Assembly: GCF_020382885.2 (NCBI RefSeq)
Contig: NC_058497.1
Coordinates: forward strand, 17,228,330-17,292,329
DNA: 64,000 bases
Direction of reading: 5' to 3'
Origin: Scatophagus argus
Taxonomy: Eukaryota; Chordata; Actinopteri; Scatophagidae
The notes under the pieces were generated by a model. It was not told the origin of the DNA and did not search any database. It saw only the letters and a program-made list of their open reading frames with translations. Below are positions 33,612 through 46,304 of this stretch, piece by piece. Numbering within the stretch: position 1 is the first letter of the stretch; every line of letters starts with the position of its first letter. Both the position numbers and the translations under genes were made by a program.

Positions 33612-33845
33612 CTAATCATCATCGTCATCAGCATCGTCTTTGAAGTGAATGTGTTGTCCTCTCGGGGCAGACGCCCACGTTCTGTCATAGCTCGTAGTCC
33701 CGCCCGCAGGCTTCTCCTGGGTGGTGATGAGGTCTATGATGGCAGTGATGACAGCGCAGTCTTTGGACTGACGGTTTTGCCAGTCCACAGGAGCAGGGTT
33801 ACGAATTTTCTCCTCCAGCAGGGAATCCAACTCCTTTTTCAAACT
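33612..33845 (-). CDS. dhx36: dhx36 coding exon 26 (C-terminus)
   Basis: Residues 988-1064: [33 protein letters not shown] and [16 protein letters not shown], ending in a low-complexity acidic tail DDADDDDD encoded by GAT/GAC repeats, then TAG. The last 25 or so residues do not resemble the human tail. Confidence 0.88.
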   Translation of the reverse strand, partial: SLKKELDSLLEEKIRNPAPVDWQNRQSKDCAVITAIIDLITTQEKPAGGTTSYDRTWASAPRGQHIHFKDDADDDDD

Positions 33846-36800
33846 CTGTCAAAAAAGACAGGAACGGGAGTTTAGTAAAACTAATCTCACAGTGACTACA
33901 GCTTTATTGATATGTCTTTTGTTTACCTTGACAAGGTGAGCAATGCGCGATGGCGATCTGAAGACAATCCACTGGTCCACCGCCACAGTCTCCTGGTCCT
34001 CGTCTTTCTGGATTGTAATGTCCCCTCCAAAGAACAGCAGTGAGAATGGGGACACCTCGGTGCAATCATACAGGAAGATCTGAGGACACAGAGAAAAGTC
34101 GATGAGTATTAGAACAAACACGGACGAAACACGCTAACACGCTCAGTGACAAGGAGCGGCATCATTATGACACACCGTGCCTGACAGCTATTCTGTGGTG
34201 TGGGCTGAAAGTGTCCCATTAGTGAGGAGAGTTTGAAATGTGTTTCAGTGCCTCCAGTGTTAGGAGAAATGTCAACATGCCCTGTCTGAAAATCTTGCAA
34301 ATGTGTTACACAGTTTTCCGTCCATCTTCCCCTCTGCTTAACTGACAGCTGCTTATGTAGAGTGATTTGACTATTGCTGCCCAAAATTAAAAAGATTCCT
34401 TTAATAAATGGCAAAGTAAGTAAATATTTTTTACAGATTATTATAAAGTCTGAATTATTGTATAAAATAGAAATGATCTATATACATGTGTTCGCATAAA
34501 GTGCCTACATCTATCAACAGCAAGAGAGACTACATAAGCAGCAGACTGTATTCAAACAAAACCTATTTAAGCTTTGAAGGTGACAGACGGAAGTGTTGAA
34601 AATTAGCATCAGTGAGAGGTAGAGAAAGGTGTAGGAGGCAAAGAAAAAAGAAGCAAGGACGGCAACGACAACAGCATTTGCCCCATGAATGTGTATAATG
34701 GAGTGGCAGGGGCAAGTGCGTCAGAGGAGATAAAGTTTAACGTCATCTCTCACTTTCTTTCCTTCATTCTGCTTGTGTGTCAATGGTTTTCTGTTTCCTC
34801 CTCTCAGTATGCGAATAACCTTGACAATCTTGCTCTCTCAGGATACCTTTGTTTTATTACAGACAGAGAAACCACTTACATACTAAAAAGAATTTAAAAA
34901 AATAATTAAATGATGGTAGTAATAATGGTGAAATCCAGCAAAACATTTCCTCGTGAAGATGAATGCGGCAAAGCAAGAGAGAAAGGCACAGGCAGCCATC
35001 GCAGGACATGAAAGGTGTTTGTCTGCAGAATGGTAGCAATTCACAAAGAGAGACAGCACAAAAAGAACAAAGATGGGAGGGAGGGGAAAATGGGAGTGAG
35101 AAGAGGGACGGAAAAAAGCAAAAAGCAAAGGAGAAAAGATAGAGGAAGAGGAGAGAGGGTGGCAGTCGGGGAGCCACACTGACCATTTTGCTCCCCCTGC
35201 TCCACCACCACCACCACCTCTTACACAGTGTCTGGAAGCTTTGAAGCACAAGAGCCTTTGAGAGGAAGTTGAAAGGCAGCGTTTTAATCAAATATTCATT
35301 CAGTGTAAAGCTGGCGTGGTACCGCTGCCAACCTTTAACCACTGGTCCCTCTTTCCGCTCATATACAAAATCAAAAAGATACAGCAACATGCACTCAAAT
35401 GTGAAAACACACAACATTCACAGCACGATGCGTTCACATGTCCCCTTGCCTACTCACGCTGCTGGTTCTCATCTTGAGATGGTAGACGAGCCACGCATAG
35501 TTGAACTCCGTCTCCTCAGCATTGACAGATTTCGGGTGGATACACACCTTTCCATCAGCCTGGGTGTACACTTTAACCCTGAGAAAGACGAGACAGTCGT
35601 TATGTTCTGGTAAAAGAAGATATAAGGAATGTTTTGTTTTGGCCAAGACAACAGAACCTTTTCTCCATCAAAAGGAAAGTCTGAAACATGGCATTTCAGT
35701 TTCATCGAAGGTTATTAAGAATCTACAGAAAACATATCTTAAAAGTAGTGACTTATTCTTTATCACGCAAAATTCCAACCATCAATGTTCTCACTGGAAA
35801 CAAAACAAAGAATCTGAGGTTGCGAAAGGCATTTTTCAAGTGAATGCAACAAAAAAAAAAATCCCCAAACAAAAAAAAAAAAGAAACTGGGGTGTGAAGT
35901 TAGACAGAAGTGGGTAGCAGACCTCTACAGTTTGCTCCTCATTCCTGCAAGAAGACAGAAGCTCAATGCTACATTAGCTGTTATGAGCATAACACCTGAA
36001 TTTGTACAGTTGAGTGAATTGAGTCAAGTCACATTGTGGGTAATGTTGGGGCTCTGAGCTTTACAGAGATTTTATTATGTATTATAAATCTGGTCAAAAT
36101 AAGCATGCTATTTTCACATCTACACATACACAATATAGGTGTGTTTTATTGCTCAAATTATTTAAAAATTCATCACTTTAATGAGCCAGAAAGCAGTTCT
36201 ACAAACAACCCATCAACTGCTTTTGGCTTGTTAATCCATGCCCAAAAGAATAACTCCTGCCGGTTGGGAGAGAGAATACCAAAGAGAAATTGTGATGCTC
36301 TAACATGAAAGTAACACTGTGTTCCCAACTCCTGCGTGTCAGCCAGACAAAACCGACTGCTCGACTGCAGGGAACAAGCTGCCTGTGCCAGACAGCGGTC
36401 TGATTTAGCAGCCAAACAAACAAAAAGTGCTTCACCGAGCAGTGAATTCATTAAATGCTGCAGTGAGTGCAGACATGTGAAAACTTACAACTGGCTTTGC
36501 ATCCCAACTGTTAAGATTTACTTATGCAGAGGAAATGACCCTTGAAATTTCAAAGTGCAGCCGGGTCTGAAACTGTCACTGAGACAGACAAACAAAAGTG
36601 ACAACCCTGCTGCGAGAGTGTGCGTCTGCCTCCCTGTTGCGTGAGCCTGCACACAGGACACAGCCGCTGCTTATTACAGCTGCCCGAGGGCAGCTTTATG
36701 ATGACTGCATTGATCTTCATCTGCAAAAGCGCCTGTTTTTGACAATTCTGCTAACATGGTCTCTGCACAGCCTTGGGTAATTGTCACAGGACCCTTACAA

Positions 36801-39800
36801 GAACCCTTACCTGAGATGACTGATGAGATATTGCAGTGTGAAGGCCATCTTTCTGACAAAGATCAATAAGAATTATTTTTGCAGCTCTTTCCTACCTGTC
36901 TCTGCTCATCTCCCCTCTCTGAATTGGCAGACTCACCCTGGTCTCTTTTTGCTGAAAGATGGCCTGATCATGGCCACCTTGGGGTACAGACCAGCTGCAA
37001 TCACTGCCTTGATTAATTTCTCATTATCTGAGGAATGAATGACAGTTAGAGAAAAGACAAATGAGCAGGGCTACATTTACATACCTTACATAGTGGAAAC
37101 ATTTTCTCACCGTTTAATCAAGACCAAAAAAAACTCTTAGTTACCTGAGTTGACATTAGATTTGGGGTCTTTGGGGTCCTTGCTGCTGACAAAGCCTGCA
37201 TGCATTAGATGCTCGGCAAATTGACCCTTCATGTTGTGCAGCATCTGAATGATAACAAAAAAATAAATCACCTCTAAAAAAAAGCCTGCTTGTCCTTTTC
37301 TGCCCAAACAGAAGTCATCTTAAAAATGTAATCACGGTTTTATTTTCAAAGCACTTCAGTGTGGAGCTCAGTGCAGCACTCGCAATCAGCCCGGCTCACC
37401 TGGAGTGTATTGGCAGACAGGAAGTTGTCCCAGCAGTACTCCCTCTCATACCTGGCACCACGCTGTTTTGTTTCCTCCCAGCCCTAGCCAATCATTGAAT
37501 GATAAATTAGGATGGGATCAATTTATACAACAGGCGGAAATAAAAGAAAACTGGCAGATATGTGCTGTTCTACCTGGAAGGCGTTGACTATAGTGAGGTG
37601 GTCACTCTTGGAGTTTTTGGACAGGGTCTTTCTCCTCATGTCTGCCATCTTCTCTTTACCCTAAGAGAGTCACATGCATTAAGTAACATTTTAAGACCAA
37701 CTTTGCATTAGAAAATTAAAAAAAATCTGAAATTTGAAGCAATGTGTTGACGTGTGCACGTGTGTCCCCGCAGACATAAGCTTTCATATCTGTGAATGCA
37801 GTGCCCTACCAGGGGTATGAAGAAAGGGTCTTTGAAGCTGAGCGAAGCAGCAATGGTGAGTACGGGGTCGAGGCAGCCCAACAGAGCCCCAAACAGGATG
37901 AGCTTCCCAATGTGAGGCTCCACAGGCAGGCGAGCCAGATGGAAACCCAGCGCCGTCAGGTTCTCCGCATGGTCCAGGGCGTTCTAACATACAACATGCA
38001 CACATCTTCAATATTCTCAGCCCAGTTGCACCCGCAGGTTTTAAGGTCTGGTCTTAAGCTGTCTCAAGAGAGAAGCCCCTCCCCACAGGGCATTACACAA
38101 GCAGATGGTCCTTTTAACTTCACTGTTGCAGAGGAAGCGATGCTTATCAAGGAACACGTAAAGTGCTTTATGTTATAAATTCATCAAGCTCTAGGAGGAT
38201 TGGAGGACCAGAATCGCTTGTTGACCAGCATGGACAAGACATCAACAAAGCAGTAGGAGATGTATCCTAGCAACTCACGCTGCTTTGCAATAACCACAGA
38301 GGCAACCGCAGAGGCATTCACAAGGACGTCCTTTGCTAAAACCAGTAGGTGCAACCCATCTCTTGAGCTCAAGACAACAATCTTTTCAAAAATATCCACT
38401 TGACAAGAAATATGTTCATCCAAAATTCAATCAATCAATTCAGATTCAATTCATCAGTAAATTAATTGGGGGATTGGCAGAAAATTAGTACTCAGCTATT
38501 CTGATAATTATTAATTAATTGCTTCAATTATCTTTCAAACAAACAAAAAAAAAAACCCCACCAAAGCCAACGAGTTTGTCATCTGTGAAACGTATTTTTC
38601 TCAACCATACTTAAAGGATAATTTAGAGGTTTTAGACTGGTTGAAAATTCAATTTTAAGAAATTTTAAGTGGAATTTCTCATCATCATCTGACATTTTAC
38701 AAAGCAAATAATTCATCAAGAAAATAACTGGCAGATACAGCCCTGAAGTTAAATTGTGTTTCTAATTTGTTTCAGACTTTCTTACCAGGTTTGTGAGGTT
38801 CTTGATGGCTAGGTTGACAGCCTTTTCAGTGGGTGGGTCCAGGGCTTTCTCCAGGAATCGCGCTATAGACCCGAGCTTCAATATCTATGCAGCACATCAC
38901 ATCACATTACACACAAATGAGCAAAGACATTATTTTTACACGAAATTCTCTTCCTTTTGCCTAAGGGCTTGTCATTTGTGGCTGACATCAAATTGTGGAC
39001 AATACATAAGTACAGTGAGGTGTACCGCAGTTAGCTTCATGTGTGTCTTCTCATGGTTTGCTCATGTTGCTGTTTACATGCTATGTGTGACAAAACAACC
39101 ATCACTGTGCAGAGTTAACAACATTAACATTCATCTCTAAGTGCAAGGCTGAGCACAGAATTAATGTGATGATAAAAGATGACATTATGAATATCCAGAT
39201 TCTCTCAATGCGCATTCACTGCCAAATCAAAAAGGGATTTCTAAATGCATCAAACATCTACCTGTGACAAAGAGTAAGCAAGCGAACACATTTCTATGTC
39301 TGACTAATAGGGTGCTATTGGAGTGTTTGTGCATTAGAGAGTGTGTGCTCAGGGTTAGCATGTTGACAGTGTTCTCTCGCTTTAACTACAGACTGATGCA
39401 TTAGTCCGCCTCTCACCCACCAGCTTAAAAAAAAAAAAACAAAAAAACATCCAACTGAACTCATGGAAGAAACACACACTCAAAATGCATATCCAACAAA
39501 GGCACTGGTGAGAACTCTCATTGCAAACACTAGATCTGAGTGAACTTTGACTCAATGTTCCATTAGCATGGGTTGAAATATGTCTGAGTGGAGTATGAGG
39601 ATTTAAAAAGAGAATGCCAAAAAAAAAATAAACCCAGAAAAAAAATAGTTAGCAACCAAAGAAGAAAGCGACTGAGCAATTTACACTGTCGACAGAAAGA
39701 GAGAGAAAGAGCTGGAGAGCAAAGGGGGCATGAGTCAGCCCAGAGTGTTCATCCTTAGTTAGGCAGGAGAGGCTGTAATTCAACGCCAAAGACCAAAAAC

Positions 39801-41268
39801 AGCATCACTGTCCTTGCCACACCCCTCCCCCTCTGTACTCTCAAAACTCATTCACAGCAATCTTGTCCTCATCTCAACTCCCAAGCCAACACCTATTTGT
39901 CTCTCCATGTCAGCCTGTCTCCCCTCTTTCTCTGCACATTCACAACCTTGATCTGCAGGCACAGCTCCTCCAGTGGTGTCCTCATGATTTCGGGTAATTG
40001 ATAGGCATCCAGCAGGCTGGCCCTGAGGCCATTGTACAGATGATAACACATCCCTGGACACACCCTGGATATATGCACAGAAGAAGAGTGGGACAGAGAG
40101 GAGGAGGGGGTGTTATGTGTGTTATATCATTCCTGTGACAAGAGCTTAATCTAAAATCAATGGGATGAAACTGCGCTCAGTGAGCAGCCCCTGCTAATTG
40201 GGCCTTGCTCCACTTTGATGTCAGAGCCTGACAGGAAACAACCGGGGAGCGAGCGTACTTTGCCTTTCTCAGTGTTTACAGATGAGAAGGCAGGAAGGAG
40301 CACACAGATGGGGAAGACTGACAGAAAGTTGAAATGACAAACAGAAGGAAAAATAATCTTCCCAGATTAGTATCACATACCCAGAGGCACGACTATATAC
40401 AAGTTTCCTGCCTATATAAAAAAAAAAAAATACACAGATATCTCTGTGTACAGAGAAACACACACACACCTGCCGGCACGTCCTTTCCTCTGTTTGGCAT
40501 TTGCCAGGCTAACCCACTCTTCTGTCATAGTGCTGATGTTGTTGTTGGTGTCAAAGTTGGTCTCCTTAATCTTGCCTCCATCTATGACATATACAACATC
40601 ATCTATGGTGATGCTGTGAGGAAGAGAGAAGAGAGGAGAGGGGAAAGAGGGGTGGTGGTGGTGTTAGAATGTAGACCAAATCAGACAGAAAAAATAAACA
40701 ACTTCAAAGCAGTCTGCCAAGAATGCTTAGCTGAAACTCTCACATACACACACACACTCATTCAAAAGTAAAAAGAAAATTTAGCCTTTCGGCAGGTTTA
40801 GAGTCTATATTTAGTGGAGTGACGTGAGGGGAGTGCAGGCAGCTTCTTAATTTGTTCGGTTTGTGTGTGTGAGGCTCTGTGTGAATGCATTAACAAATTG
40901 CCTGTCAGAGAATCAGTCTGCACCACCCAAGCCAATATGACAGTGTTCATAATCAATCCAAGAAATGTATGCTAATTAGTCCCGAATGTGATGTTTGTAT
41001 TAATGACTGGGGCCGACCGCATTACACTTTATGCACACAAACACACACATGACAGAAAGTGTCGTCACACTTTTTCTTTTTCACAAACTTACCAGAAATT
41101 AACAGACAAAATACATTTTCAAAGGGCTGGAGAATTCAAACAAACACACACACAAACACACACACCTGGTCTCAGCTATATTGGTGGCAATCACAATCTT
41201 TCTAACTCCAGGAGGAGGCCTTTTGAACACCTGGGGGAGTGAGAGAGTGAGAGAGTGAGAGAGTGAGT

Positions 41269-41309
<41 letters not shown>

Positions 41310-44300
41310 GATTGGACTTTTCTGATATTGAAAAGGGAATAAAGACTGACAGACAGTCGCAGAGACGGACAAAGAAAGAAACAGAAGAGTGCTGACCTGC
41401 GTCTGATTAACGGTGGGCATGAGGGAGTGCAAAGGGATGATAACGAATCGGTCTGAAACACAAACAAGACACAAAGGGCAAATTCAAACAAAGCACCATT
41501 TCCCAATGTAAGATATTGCTGCTAGTGCTTGAGGTTGCACCATGAAGTATGACTGAATATACTCATAAATATTGAGATGCATTAGTTTATCAATGTTATA
41601 TTTTCCTTATTATGCTAATATACAATATGCACAACTCTGACTGCACTTATAGCACATAATATTCAAAAATCAAATGTGTAAAATGTGTATTAAAGTATTC
41701 AAAATGTGACCTCATACCAAAAAAAGAATATTTTTTTTAAAAATCCAATATTTAAAGATCTCTTCCGGTCATGTTTTATGCTTCCATTACTTTCTGTTTG
41801 ATTGTTCCACAAAAAAGTTTAACTAAAATTACATCCTCTCATTCCTACTCACTGAAAAAACGACAGTCTATGAAAATGCAACTCCTTCCACGGTACTTCT
41901 GTTCTACACTGAAAAAGTCTGATCTCACTGTATGGGCACCGGAGGTTTTTAAAGTTTTCACATCATCACTCTAGGGCTGCAACTATCAAACATTTTCATT
42001 ATTGAATAATTTCCAGAATATATTCTTGATTAATTGATAGGTTTGGAAAATATGAGACAATAATGACACTGAACCTCACTATTTTCTAAAACCCAGTGAA
42101 TTTTGTGTGCTTCAACTAATTGATTCAATGATCTGGACACACTTGGGTAAGTTGCATATTGGATCAAATTTGGCTTCCAAACTAGCTGTGGTCACAAAAT
42201 CACGCCTATATGCACATGTGTGAGTTCAACACAGATGAACTTCCTTCAGCAACTGAGCGTGAAATACAGAACTGGTGTCAAACTGCAAAGTGCCCTAACA
42301 AGCAAAACACATTGCTGAGTAAAGGTAGGATTTAAAGTCACATAACACCATATGAATATTAAAATAATGATCTTTTCTACTGTATGTTACCCTGCAAGTC
42401 ACTGGTATGCGCTTTGGTGTCACATATTCTCTGCATGTTGCTGTGTGTGTACCTGATCGGAACATCTGCTGAGCCATGAGCAGGTCATTGAGATTGCTGA
42501 TGTTGTCCCAGCCAGGCAGGAAAACCAAGATTGCTCCCTCCTGTTTGACAAAGACATGACAACACACACAGCTGCTGAAAGACACAAAAACCAGTAGGGC
42601 TTCAGAAGAAGCAAGAAACAAACTGCCAAAAGAAATAAACAGCCATTAGCCAGAGGAGCCCCATCAGAGCGCTGGGTGCCCGTGGCCTTGGAGGAGCCGA
42701 GCCGAGCCGAGGCAGATGGAGACAACTTGCCCTGAGCTCCAAACCTCCACAATCAGCCACACAACGGGCCCTGAGACTGTCTGCCAACACCATTATAACA
42801 ACAACATCTTACCACTACAGGGACAGCCTCAGCTGCACATTAACTCAGGGACAGAACTGATTCTCTCAAGGCAGAAAAACAGAAAACCAATTAGTCACCT
42901 GGAATATATAGAGACAAACGAATGCAAGCTGAGAAAACATCAGCAGGAAAACAGACGATGGTGGCTAATGGATCTGGAGGCATTCCAGTGTGAGCAAACC
43001 AGCTGTTTGACAATGGCTGTGAAAGGCTGACCATTTAAAGTACAATAGGTGTCACTCAACCATAAAAACAATAACACATCACGCTAAAATAAAATAAAGA
43101 AACATTTCACGGCTGATGAGAAGCTAATCTTTTACTGTAGCAACAAAGAGCAGGAAATAGAGATTAGTACAAGCCAGAATATTTAAAACAGATTTACATT
43201 AGATTACAGTCGACCAGAGCAAACCTCCACATTTCAGATATACAGAACAGATTTACAAAGTAAATTATTTAGCCCTGGGTACTACCTGAAAAATGTTTAC
43301 AATACTTCAATTTACCAAAACTGAAGTGCAAGCAGTACAGCTTAAATAAACTGCCAGACTTCTCAGCGCATCAGTGCTTTATGCTCTCTGAACATAAGCT
43401 AGCATTCAATAACTTTATATAAATAAAACGTTGTCTGACATTAACAAAGTTTCAACATTTTTCTGTATTAGGACAGGAAATATCTGATCAAAGCACTGAG
43501 GTTTGACACCCAGCTCTAGAAATAGTAACTACTCACATAATCGGAGTTATAAACAAAAACAACAGGGTGTTTTGAATGGCGTTAAGAAATATGTGATTAA
43601 TCTTTGACACAAATACAAAAGCTGCAATTTACAACAAAAATATGCAGATCAGTTTGTGCAAAGCAGTCTACCACAGCTTCTAAAGACAATTCTGTGTGCA
43701 CCACACTGAAGAGGTCTCGTACAGGTAATAAGGCATCAACCAACCCAACTGAAGACTAATAATTTAAGAAGCTCCAGAGTAAAATACAATGTTTATGTTA
43801 TCACCAATTGTGTAAAAATCTATTTCATTACATCAAGGGCTTACATGTAAAAATAAATTCTCAGGATAATATTAACCTGGTATAAAATAATTATCTGTAA
43901 AAAATTACTCTGCTAGCTATTCATTTCCAAAGAGGGAAGGGAGATGAAGAATAGTAGCTTCTGGGCTCTGAGCAGCCTTGCCTTTTAATTAAAGCTAATT
44001 ATTATTACCAGTTCTCAACCAATGGCACCCACATGGGACTGTATGTGTGTGTTAAGGTCTCTGCATGTGTGTATGTGTGTGATAAGAGAGAGGGGAGGAT
44101 GAGAGAGAGAGAGAGATGTAGGCAGCACGCTTAGTTACAACCTGACAGAAACACATGTTCAAACACATGCAGTGCAAAAAGAGGCTGTGAATAATTGTAG
44201 CTAAAAATCAAGTACAGTGAGCTCTGAAGTGTTGGCCTACTATTTCATATGCACACACACCAAACCACCTACACACACGCAGACAGACACACACACACAC

Positions 44301-46273
44301 ACACACATACATACAGTTGCACCCAGCAGGCGTTCATTAATGCCTGCATGTCAAACCCCTAGGTGTCTAATCACAGACCCCTGCGACATAATTAACCAAT
44401 CATCACAGTCAAAAGGCTGGCAGAGGGCCCGTATCCTCAGTTCACAACGCCATAATGGTGAATCAGCCAGTTCCCTCTCGGCCGTTTGACAATGCCACGG
44501 CAAATCAGCTGGTAGACGGGCTCAGTGTGGCCGTGACTGATAGAGATACGGCTTCAAGTGGAAAGGGATAATTATTCTGTCTATTTGCGTTAGTCACTCC
44601 CCATTCTGAGCCCGTCTCTTTCTTTTGCTCCTCTCTAGTGTACGTTTTTCCACAAACAGTCACAAACTAACACATATGTCGGTTCTATTTCCCTTGGAAA
44701 AATACAAGAAAAGTGAGTGTGTGATTGTTTTTTTCTTCCTTCCACTGATTCAAGCACTACCTAAGTGTTCTCTACCTTCATTACTCTCCTTTTAATAGTG
44801 ACAATGAGCTAGCCTGAAAGGTATTGATTGTGATAGTCTATTCCATTGTGCAGCTCTGCTTCACACATGTTGGCACTGGAATACATGACTCTGTGACTAG
44901 AAACTACTGGAAAAAAAGAAACATGCTGCAAATACAAATTGGAACAGGAAAGTTGCTGAAATAGTGGCTATGTTTTAAGATATGTGCTCTGCTGTCATTT
45001 CATTCAGTACAGTTAGGCTACTTGCTACAGGAACTACTGGAAAAGTAACACATTCACAACAAGTCTGATCTCATCTAGTTGACATTATACTCCACATTGC
45101 CAAACGCCTGGATTTGTCACTGAAATAAGGCATAACATAACATGATATAAAACCGAGGAAATATAACAAGGACTGGAATGAGGAAAAAACGTGGATAGAT
45201 GTGCATTGGGAGAGCATCTGCTCGATCACTCATTAGCACAGATCTGCTGCCAGGATGCGTTATTTCCTCTGATCTAACGTCGCACTGTGTTTGGAAGCTT
45301 GCCCTTGTGTTCCTTCCATCTGCTCTACCTAAGAGTGTACCGTACTTCTGTTCCTTTGTCAGTTTCCACGCCTGTGTCAGCTATCTACTTTTATTTGATC
45401 TGAAAGCATCTTCCATGTGGACCACTGCTTCACTTAGATGATAATTTTGGAAGATTTTCAAGTCTGAAAATGCAGAACAACGTTTTTAGACTGCTCGGGC
45501 ACATAGAACAGGTTTGTTGGATGGCTGTCCGAGAACCAGACACATAAAGTTAAACTGACCTCTTCATTGAGCACAATATGGCGAATCAATGCCAGGATCA
45601 GTTGCAGGTCAATCTTCTCATCACCGTCCAACATCTCCAGTGCCTCAATGGTGTTGTCAGAGTATCTGCAAAACATGGGACAGAGGGAACAAATAAATAA
45701 ATAAATAAATAATCAACCATCTTCCATGATATTAAATGAAAATGCTACATTATGAACAGCTGTAAGTTACTTTTACACATGAAAATTTCCAAACATGGAA
45801 ACTCACTTCCCTGCCTTTGGGGAGACCAACAGATCACTAATGAGCTCACCAGACATAAGAGAATGGCGCCTTGTCAATGTCTGCATAGTGCTGAGTGCCA
45901 CAAGGACTAGTGCGGCGCTTATATTTTCCACCATCAAAATTCTTGGAAACTTGTTCAAAAATAATAATAAAAAAAAAAAAATTACATGCCTCACTTTGGT
46001 ATGAAGTATAAGCCGGTCTCATTTTCAGCACAAACTTTTCATTTGGATACAGGCTGGGTTGATTTCAACAGATGAATTGTTATTTTTGATAGAATATTTT
46101 CTCATGAATTTTTCACATAAAAGGAAATAAATAATTAAATATAGGAAGAATCGATATTATAATAACAATTAAAGCACATCAAATAAAAGTTTTTGAGAGA
46201 TCACTTACTAATGCACTTTCAATGTAAGTGATGGAGGACAAAATCTGCGCAAAATGCAATCAAAAGTTTACGC

Positions 46274-46304
<31 letters not shown>

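Noticed and set aside
34857..35417. 186-residue minus-strand ORF
   Set aside because: Low-complexity Ser/Phe/Leu composition from a GA-rich intron of dhx36; no family resemblance.
41238..41306. GA repeats considered as a CRISPR-like or satellite array
   Set aside because: A simple dinucleotide microsatellite without spacers, in a vertebrate intron.
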